Below, piece by piece: positions 1 to 5,263 of a DNA stretch of 9,079 bases. This DNA is from Treponema sp. (lineage in GTDB: Bacteria > Spirochaetota > Spirochaetia > Treponematales > Breznakiellaceae): positions 1-9,079 of the forward strand of contig JAISEB010000254.1 in NCBI GenBank assembly GCA_031264395.1, written 5' to 3'. Position 1 is the stretch's first letter. Each line of letters begins with the position of its first letter. Made by a program: the position numbers and the translations under genes. Below the pieces are notes generated by a model, which had not been told where the DNA came from, made no database searches, and saw only the letters and a program-made list of their open reading frames with translations.

Positions 1-653
1 CCTTCCGTTGTATCCCGGTCAAAAAGAAAGTTGGTAAGACAAACCAGTTCCGTCAGCGTTATAACGTCGATGCCCCCGGCCGCGTCCTGAGGCGTAAAAT
101 GTTCCGCGATGAATGAAAAGAGGGCGGTTTCCGGGGCCCCGGCCTTGTCAACGGCGCCGCTTTTATCCTTATGATAAACTTCGGAGGTAACGGCAAAAAG
201 CCGGGCCGTTTGCCGGACTTTTTCGGCGGTGATTTTTGGGGAAGGTTTTCCGGCAAGTTCGTAGAGCAGTTCCGGGTCCCGGCATACCAGCGCGGAAAGG
301 GTTTCTCCCTTCCGGTGGCGGGCCCAGATGAGGGAAAGGAGGCCCCGCCCTTCCAGAGCTTCGGCGGCTTCCAGAAAGGATTCCCTTTCATCCGGGGAGG
401 AGCGGTCAAGGCCGGGAAAGATCCTGTCCGGGCGGAGCCTCTGGGGCCGGGGCGTTTTGAGAGGAGGGGCCGCCTCCGCCTGAGATCCGCCGCCGGGCCC
501 GGCCGGGGAGGCGGCGCCGGAAGCCGCCGCGCCTGAAATGCCGCCGTCAAGAGAGGCGGCGGCGGAAGCGGGGTAGCGTTCGATAAACGCGCCGATGATA
601 CGCTTCTCCCAAACCGTCAGGGGGGAATGTCCCGAGGGGCGGCCCGGTTTCAT
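1..653 (-). CDS. jetD: Wadjet JetD-like subunit (putative plasmid-cleaving nuclease), N-terminal part only
   Basis: The frame is open from an ATG at 653 to the left edge (217 codons), so the gene is cut by the window. Its ATG overlaps the jetC stop as ATGA (650-653), the usual sign of translational coupling, which fixes the start; there is no strong Shine-Dalgarno. Residues 14-28 (VWEKRIIGAFIERYP) and 69-150 (arginine-rich RPDRIF, then a helical stretch ending in LEGRGLLSLIW) resemble the N-terminal domain of JetD/MksG proteins (DUF3322-like), which have the pattern 'LL..L.dkYe.S ... RRI ... F ... LE..GLI.L.W'. In the family a C-terminal TOPRIM-like domain cleaves plasmid DNA with the JetABC SMC complex; that part lies outside the window and cannot be checked. 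Residues about 29-66 are an Ala/Gly/Ser/Pro-rich insertion. The call rests on resemblance plus position directly after jetC. Confidence 0.66.
   Translation of the reverse strand, partial: MKPGRPSGHSPLTVWEKRIIGAFIERYPASAAASLDGGISGAAASGAASPAGPGGGSQAEAAPPLKTPRPQRLRPDRIFPGLDRSSPDERESFLEAAEALEGRGLLSLIWARHRKGETLSALVCRDPELLYELAGKPSPKITAEKVRQTARLFAVTSEVYHKDKSGAVDKAGAPETALFSFIAEHFTPQDAAGGIDVITLTELVCLTNFLFDRDTTE
456..569 (-). other. Low-complexity Ala/Gly/Ser/Pro insertion inside jetD
   Basis: Codons 29-66 of the jetD reading frame encode almost only Ala, Gly, Ser and Pro (for example SGAAASGAAS, then PAGPGGGS). The segment sits between the first helix of the N-terminal domain (IIGAFIERYP) and the arginine-rich segment RPQRLRPDRIF. 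JetD relatives usually pass between these elements with a shorter linker, so this looks like an in-frame expansion. The DNA is a run of GCC/GGC-type triplets, consistent with slippage. The reading frame stays intact. Confidence 0.5.
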
Positions 654-3600
654 GATTCAGCCTTGCCGGCAGGTGTAACGCCGTCGGCGTTAGCCGCCAC
701 GGCGGCGGTACGGGCATCACCGCCAGATGTAACGCCGTCAGCGTTAGGTGCCCCGGCGGCGGTTTCGTCGCTGTGAAAATCACGGACTTTGGCGGAGAAG
801 CCGTGGCGGATCACCAGATTGATCCTGTCCATGTGGGGGGCGATGGCCTCAATCTTTTCGGTGGGTACGGAACTGATGAGCTGGATGTTCAGATCCCGGT
901 AAAATTTCAGAATCTTGCCGATACGTTCGTCGTCCATCCGGTTAAAGGCTTCGTCGAACATCACAAGCCGTATGGTTGTTTCGATCTGGGGTTTGTAGAA
1001 GCGGTAAAAACTCGCGGCAATAGCCACGTAGTAGGGGGTCTGGGTTTCGCCGCCTGATTTTTCCCGGAGTACCTTGGACAGGGAAAGTTCCATGGGGTTT
1101 CCAGAAGCGGCGTTAATCACATCGGTTTCTTTGATTTTAATATCGTAGCGGAAGTAGGTTCTGTAATCGCAGATGCTCCGCAGTTCCGGGGAATCAAGAT
1201 TTGCGTTAAGGATGCGTTCAAAAAGATCCTGAGCGGCCTTGTGTTCCGCGGGGTCGACGATCTGGGAAAAGAGGGTTTCTTCCTGAGCGGGAATCGCCGC
1301 GGCTTTCCGTATAATTTCAATCTGGCCCTTCCGGTCGCTCCGTTCCTCCAAAGTAAAGCGGTACTGATCCTGTCCAAAATTCAAGGTTTTGAGTATGTCG
1401 TTGATCTCGTTAAAACTTTCCCTGGCCTCCTCGATAAGTTCGTTGAGGCGGGAAATAAAATGTTCCTTGAATTCCCTTTCCGCGTCCCGCCTGGCCCTGG
1501 CTATCTTTTCCCGGTATTCAGGCAGTTCCGAAATTTCAAGGCGCTTCAAAATCCGTTCCGCTTCGTCATGCTCCGAAGGGTCCAGGGAAAGGAGGGCGTT
1601 GAATTCCCGGTCGTAATTTTGAGCCAGGTTCTGATACTCCCGTTTCAGATTTTCAAGGCGGCTCCTGAAACCCTTGAGGGTAGACTCGTAGGAATTGGCC
1701 AAATCCCGGAGGCTGTTTTTTTCGATCTGCTTTTCCGCGTAGTTTTCGCACTCGCCGATCTCAAGGGGATGGGCCTCGCCAAAGGAGCGGATAAAAGCGG
1801 CCTTTCCTTCCAGGGAAGCGCCTGACGCCGCAAGTTCTTCCCGGAAGGAAGCGGCGCTCTGGTTCACCCCGCCCAGATTCCCGTGGAGGCGGTTGATGTC
1901 CGTTTCGGCGCCTCTGATCCGCGCCGCCAGAGCGTCCCGTTTTTCCTGAAGCTCCCGGAAACTTGCCGTGTCCACGGCGGCAAGTTCCGCCCGGGCCCGG
2001 TCCAGATCGGCGGAAAGTTTTTCGCAAGCTTCCACCGCGGGTAAAAGGAATTGCAATTCCATGATGGTCCGGGCCGCCCTGTGAAAAAGATCCTCCCGTG
2101 TTTCCGCTTCTTTTCCCCGTATCTCCGCGGCGTCCCGTTCTTTTTTGAGCCGCTCCGATTCGGCGCGAAGAAACTCCCGCCTTTCCTTCCGGGCCGCCTG
2201 TCCCAGATAGTGGCGGCGGTACACGTCTTCCCGAATGCGGGACGCGGTGTGATTGCCGTAACTCATGCACTCTTTGGTAACGGCAAACGCGTGTTTTTTG
2301 AGATTCGATATGTCGGCGCGCATCACTTCGCCCAGCACATAATCAAGGTAAATCCGGGCGTAGGGGGAAGCGGCGCTGACCAGTTCCGCGAGGCTTCCCT
2401 TCCGTTTTGCCGCGTCCCGCATTTTTTCCAGATTGGGAAGCAGGGCCCCGCCTATGCTCCGGGGAAGGCGGTCGTAAATTTCCAGGGCCCGCTGAAACTC
2501 CGAGGGGTCCACGAGGAGGGCAAAACGCCGGGTGTTGAGCCAGCCTTCCACCGCGTCGGCCCAGGCGGGATCGTCGATCTCCGCCGTGTCCGCGAGGAAC
2601 CACGCGTCTATCCCCGCTTTTTCCAGGGCGTCCCGGAGGGCCGCGGGGGCCTCGGGGTAGCGGAGCAATCCCTTTTCAAGGTCCGCCAGTTCAGAGAGGA
2701 CCTCCCGCAGCGCCAGAGCCGTTTCGGTTTCGAGCCGCCGCGCCTCGTCCTTTTCCGCCCGGCTCCCGGCTTCCTCGCCCTCCACAACCCGCATGTCCGC
2801 GGCGGGGTCTTCCCCCAGAGGGCGGCCCAGAAGACTTTCACACTGGGACTTGAGGAGCAGGAACCGGTCCCGCCGGGGTTCGGCCTCCTCCAGGTTTTTT
2901 TGAAGCCGGTCTATCCGTTCCTCAATCCGCAGATAGAGGATACGGGTCTCGTTGGCCGCAAGGCTCATTTCGGTTTCCCGCTGTTCCTGTTCCCACTCGA
3001 AACGCTGCCGGTCAAGGCCGGTAATTTCCTTCTCCAGAAAACGGATCTTCTCTTCCGCTTCCCCAAGACGGCGGAGCGTATCCGACTGTTTCTGTTTCTC
3101 GAGGTCCCGTTCAATACACAGCTTGAGGTATTCCTGTTTGAGGATGAGCCCCTGGTAGTTTCGCCATTCCGCGGCCCGGCTGTTTATTTTTTTAAGGGCC
3201 TCGATCCGCAGGACCGCGCCCTGCGCCTGGCGGTCCGCTTCCTTGTAACTTTCCAGATTATCCTTCATGGCGGTAATTTCTACCGGCCTGTCTTCCAGAA
3301 TATAATCGCAGACAAAACGATCCACCGACACCAGCGGGGTAAAACTTACCGACCGGGTAAAGGCTTCGAGGTACGGGTTGTATTCCGCGTAACGCCGGAA
3401 CACCCCCAGCCTGACGGTAAAGTCCCGGAGGTAGAGCCGCTTGGAGTCGTAAAAGACAATGTTCTCTCCCATGCTGTCCCGGAACCGGCGGTACACCAAG
3501 GGAACCCCCAGGTTCCCCGGAATCCCCGAATTCCCCGGAACCCCAAGGTTCCCCGGTTCTCCGTCCGCCGCCCGCACCGGAACCGCCGCGACCGTTATAT

Positions 3601-4000
3601 TATCGCCAATCCAGAAATGTTCGGTTACTTTCCCGTCGGTATAGGCTTCCACGCAAACCCCGGCCACAAAGATACTGTCCGCGTCCGGGCCGCCGGCGGC
3701 GTTCCATGAAAATTCCAGCATCACATGGGCCACCGTGTCCCCCCGGTGGTATTCGGTATCGTCGGCCCCCAGCTTGCATCGCACATAACCGGCCAGGTCC
3801 CGGCCTCCCTTGCGGTCCCCGGCGGCGGCGTTAAACCGGGCTTTACGGAGGTCCGCCGCCATGGCATACTGGATAGCGTCGATAATGGTGGACTTGCCGG
3901 AGCCGTTATCCCCCGCCAGGAGGCACCGGTTTCCAATGTCGATCACCGTATCCGCGAAATTGTGCCAGTTAACCAGCCGTATCCGTTCCAGGGTGATCAT
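650..4000 (-). CDS. jetC: Wadjet JetC / MksB-like SMC ATPase
   Basis: A 1116-residue SMC/MukB-like ATPase, normal length for JetC. Visible in order: Walker A GDNGSGKST (30-38) after ITLERIRLVNWHNF; head region to about 240 carrying a Gly-X-Y insertion (147-167); coiled coil about 245-430; hinge-like domain about 465-597 (FALLVDPSEF, then LGEVMRADI and AVTKECMSYGNHTASRI, a JetC/MukB-type pattern); second coiled coil about 600-870; signature KSGGETQTP (981-989); Walker B IRLVMFDEAFNRMD with D1016 and E1017; then SSVPTEKI and VRDF near the end. In the family two JetC chains with JetA kleisin and JetB KITE extrude DNA loops and present small circular plasmids to JetD. The start is the ATG at 4000, matching the family N-terminus, with AGGA eight bases upstream; longer in-frame starts at 4033 and 4162 add non-homologous sequence. 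jetD follows with a 4-base overlap. Oddities: no jetA or jetB upstream, the Gly-X-Y insertion, and a repeat-derived tail (1080-1116). The SMC-like ATPase call is near certain; the Wadjet assignment is strong but not proven. Confidence 0.85.
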   Translation of the reverse strand: MITLERIRLVNWHNFADTVIDIGNRCLLAGDNGSGKSTIIDAIQYAMAADLRKARFNAAAGDRKGGRDLAGYVRCKLGADDTEYHRGDTVAHVMLEFSWNAAGGPDADSIFVAGVCVEAYTDGKVTEHFWIGDNITVAAVPVRAADGEPGNLGVPGNSGIPGNLGVPLVYRRFRDSMGENIVFYDSKRLYLRDFTVRLGVFRRYAEYNPYLEAFTRSVSFTPLVSVDRFVCDYILEDRPVEITAMKDNLESYKEADRQAQGAVLRIEALKKINSRAAEWRNYQGLILKQEYLKLCIERDLEKQKQSDTLRRLGEAEEKIRFLEKEITGLDRQRFEWEQEQRETEMSLAANETRILYLRIEERIDRLQKNLEEAEPRRDRFLLLKSQCESLLGRPLGEDPAADMRVVEGEEAGSRAEKDEARRLETETALALREVLSELADLEKGLLRYPEAPAALRDALEKAGIDAWFLADTAEIDDPAWADAVEGWLNTRRFALLVDPSEFQRALEIYDRLPRSIGGALLPNLEKMRDAAKRKGSLAELVSAASPYARIYLDYVLGEVMRADISNLKKHAFAVTKECMSYGNHTASRIREDVYRRHYLGQAARKERREFLRAESERLKKERDAAEIRGKEAETREDLFHRAARTIMELQFLLPAVEACEKLSADLDRARAELAAVDTASFRELQEKRDALAARIRGAETDINRLHGNLGGVNQSAASFREELAASGASLEGKAAFIRSFGEAHPLEIGECENYAEKQIEKNSLRDLANSYESTLKGFRSRLENLKREYQNLAQNYDREFNALLSLDPSEHDEAERILKRLEISELPEYREKIARARRDAEREFKEHFISRLNELIEEARESFNEINDILKTLNFGQDQYRFTLEERSDRKGQIEIIRKAAAIPAQEETLFSQIVDPAEHKAAQDLFERILNANLDSPELRSICDYRTYFRYDIKIKETDVINAASGNPMELSLSKVLREKSGGETQTPYYVAIAASFYRFYKPQIETTIRLVMFDEAFNRMDDERIGKILKFYRDLNIQLISSVPTEKIEAIAPHMDRINLVIRHGFSAKVRDFHSDETAAGAPNADGVTSGGDARTAAVAANADGVTPAGKAES
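656..763 (-). repeat. Tandem duplication of a 54-bp palindrome-bearing unit, in frame, at the jetC 3' end
   Basis: Two copies of a 54-bp unit lie head to tail (710-763 and 656-709); about 38 of the first 44 bases match. Each encodes 18 residues containing NADGVT, so the frame is kept. The core of the left copy is the perfect palindrome TAACGCCGTCGGCGTTA (676-692; 8-bp arms around one base). In the other copy (730-746) it is TAACGCCGTCAGCGTTA, with one mismatched pair. The repeat makes up nearly all of the protein after the conserved VRDF segment, so it forms a C-terminal tail rather than core structure. Confidence 0.85.
3501..3554 (-). repeat. Three 18-bp palindromic repeats encoding a collagen-like Gly-X-Y run in the JetC head
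   Basis: Units (plus strand): GGAACCCCCAGGTTCCCC at 3501, GGAATCCCCGAATTCCCC at 3519, GGAACCCCAAGGTTCCCC at 3537. The first and third differ at one base of 18. Each unit has inverted arms (GGAACC/GGTTCC or GGAAT/ATTCC), and the change in the middle unit at position 5 is matched by a compensating change at position 12. On the coding strand they give three hexapeptides of the form Gly-Asn-Leu/Ser-Gly-Val/Ile-Pro. With the preceding Gly-Glu-Pro this makes seven Gly-X-Y triplets (residues 147-167) in a loop of the ATPase head just before VYRRFRDSMG. Confidence 0.88.
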
Positions 4001-4008
4001 GGGGACGT

Positions 4009-4012
4009 TCCT
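4009..4012 (-). promoter_or_regulatory. Ribosome binding site of jetC
   Basis: On the minus strand CAGGA lies eight bases before the ATG at 4000. This supports that ATG over the longer in-frame candidates at 4033 and 4162, and agrees with the family N-terminus beginning just before ITLERIRLVNWHNF. Confidence 0.55.
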
Positions 4013-4068
4013 GCCATGAAGGAATGGTAGCATGAACCGGAGGACTTGTGGAGGGGGATTGTGCGCGC

Positions 4069-4098
4069 TTGTTCCCGCTCCGGCTTTGGGGGTAAAAT
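4069..4098 (+). promoter_or_regulatory. Possible sigma70-type promoter of ddl in the divergent jetC-ddl spacer
   Basis: TTGTTC (4069-4074) and TAAAAT (4093-4098) are separated by 18 bases, an acceptable match to -35 and -10 boxes. Transcription would begin near 4105, downstream of the alternative GTG at 4101, which favours translation from the GTG at 4137. The whole spacer (4001-4136) must also hold the jetC promoter if the gene has its own. In that direction only a weak -10-like TATACA (near 4103-4108, minus strand) is visible, without a good -35. No operator, riboswitch or hairpin is convincing here. Confidence 0.35.
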
Positions 4099-4136
4099 GA
4101 GTGTATACAGCATCCGCAAGTTTTGGGGTTAACGGC

Positions 4137-5252
4137 GTGAAAAAAAAATTGCGTGTAGGCATTATTGCGGGCGGCAGATCCGCGGAACATGAAGTGTCCC
4201 TTCAGTCCGCCAAAAACATACTGGACGCGCTTGACAGGGAACGCTTTGAACCCGTTCTTGTCGGCATCGATAAAAACGGCCGCTGGCTTTTGCTTGATTC
4301 CGGCAATTTTCTTCTTGACGCGGATGATCCCGCGCGCATCAGCCTGCTCCCTTCGGGGAGTCCCGCGGCGCTGCTCCATTACGCGGGGATTGTTTCGGAG
4401 GCGGGAACCCCTGCGGCCGTCGACGTGGTGTTTCCCGTGCTGCACGGCCCTTACGGCGAAGACGGAACGGTTCAGGGGCTCTTGAAGACGGCGGGCATTC
4501 CCTTTGTGGGGCCTTCGGTTCTTTCTTCCGCCGTCGGTATGGACAAGGATGTCATGAAGCGCCTGCTCCGGGACGCGGGAATTCCCATAGGAAAATTTAT
4601 CGCGTTTTCTTCACATGAAAAGATCCCCTCGTTCGAAGAAGCCGCCGCGTCTTTGGGCTGTCCCGTTTTTATCAAGCCGGCCAACATGGGATCTTCGGTC
4701 GGCATTTCGAAGGTCCGTAACGGGGAAGAATACCGGGCCGCTCTTGAGGAAGCCTTCAGGTACGATACAAAAATTGTAATGGAAGAATTTATCCGGGGAA
4801 GGGAACTTGAATGCGCCGTACTGGGAAACAGGGAGCCGCTTGCCTCCCTTCCCGGCGAAGTAAAGCCCTCCGGCGATTTTTATTCCTACGGCGCCAAATA
4901 TCTGGACGAAAAGGGGGCCGTTCTTGAAATCCCCGCCCGGCTTCCCGAAGAAACGGTACAGGAGGTACAGGCCCTTGCCATTAAAACCTTCAAGGTTCTC
5001 TGCTGCGAAGGACTTTCCCGCGTCGATCTTTTTCTGTGTGAAGACGAAGGCGGCGGTCTTTCTACGGTCAAGAGGCCCCGTCTTTTTGTCAACGAAATCA
5101 ACACAATGCCGGGCTTTACCCGCGTCAGCATGTATCCCAAACTCTGGGAGGCAAGCGGCGTTTCCTACACGGAACTGATAAGCAGGCTCATCGATCTTGC
5201 GATGGAGCGCTTCAAGAGCGAACAGTCCCTTAAAACAAGCGCCGCCCTTTGA
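4137..5252 (+). CDS. ddl: D-alanine--D-alanine ligase
   Basis: An ATP-grasp enzyme of 371 residues that joins two D-alanines with ATP in the cytoplasm; MurF then adds the dipeptide to the peptidoglycan precursor. Motifs in order: GGRSAEHEVS (12-21, N-terminal substrate-binding loop), HGPYGEDGTVQG (103-114), FIKPANMGSSVG (178-189, nucleotide-binding Lys180 and the conserved Ser pair), EEFIRGRELECAVLG, the omega-loop segment FYSYGAKY, SRVDLF, and NEINTMPGFT (319-328, metal binding). Length and motif set are normal. The GTG at 4137 is chosen because family members begin close before LRVGII-GGRSAEHEVS, and GGGGT lies seven bases upstream (4125-4129). A GTG at 4101 would add twelve residues and probably precedes the transcription start. 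The omega-loop Tyr pattern fits an ordinary D-Ala:D-Ala ligase rather than a VanA-type D-lactate enzyme; this is inference from motif only. It is divergent from jetC and convergent with tex. Confidence 0.95.
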   Translation: MKKKLRVGIIAGGRSAEHEVSLQSAKNILDALDRERFEPVLVGIDKNGRWLLLDSGNFLLDADDPARISLLPSGSPAALLHYAGIVSEAGTPAAVDVVFPVLHGPYGEDGTVQGLLKTAGIPFVGPSVLSSAVGMDKDVMKRLLRDAGIPIGKFIAFSSHEKIPSFEEAAASLGCPVFIKPANMGSSVGISKVRNGEEYRAALEEAFRYDTKIVMEEFIRGRELECAVLGNREPLASLPGEVKPSGDFYSYGAKYLDEKGAVLEIPARLPEETVQEVQALAIKTFKVLCCEGLSRVDLFLCEDEGGGLSTVKRPRLFVNEINTMPGFTRVSMYPKLWEASGVSYTELISRLIDLAMERFKSEQSLKTSAAL

Positions 5253-5263
5253 CGCGCGGAGGC

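Noticed and set aside
57..66. Palindrome CGTTATAACG near the left end, sharing GTCAGCGTTA with the jetC tail repeat.
   Set aside because: The shared stretch is only ten bases, lies in ordinary jetD coding sequence and lacks the flanking repeat, so chance is sufficient.
59..550. A 163-codon minus-strand frame with a Pro/Arg-rich product, and a plus-strand frame at 171-536.
   Set aside because: Both lie over the jetD frame, which is open from 653 to the edge, couples to jetC and resembles the JetD N-terminal domain. The other two show compositional bias only.
3501..3554. The three 18-bp repeats considered as a CRISPR array.
   Set aside because: The units are directly adjacent with no spacers, are in frame, and sit inside a well-supported coding region.
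2051..3709. A 552-codon open frame on the plus strand opposite jetC.
   Set aside because: It mirrors the strongly supported jetC frame in GC-rich DNA, its translation has no recognisable domain, and it is rich in Pro/Arg/Phe as expected for an antisense shadow.
4097..4132. An 11-codon open frame (MSVYSIRKFWG) just before ddl that might be a leader peptide.
   Set aside because: Its only Shine-Dalgarno-like stretch (GGGGGT, 4088-4093) is three bases from the ATG, too close, and the ATG overlaps the proposed -10 box, so it is probably not transcribed.
4101..4136. GTG at 4101 as the ddl start.
   Set aside because: It adds twelve residues not expected in Ddl, and probably lies upstream of the transcription start; the GTG at 4137 fits the family.
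4001..4162. Longer jetC starts at 4033 or 4162.
   Set aside because: They would add 11 or 54 residues without homology and run into the ddl control region and coding sequence; the ATG at 4000 has a better-placed AGGA and the family N-terminus.
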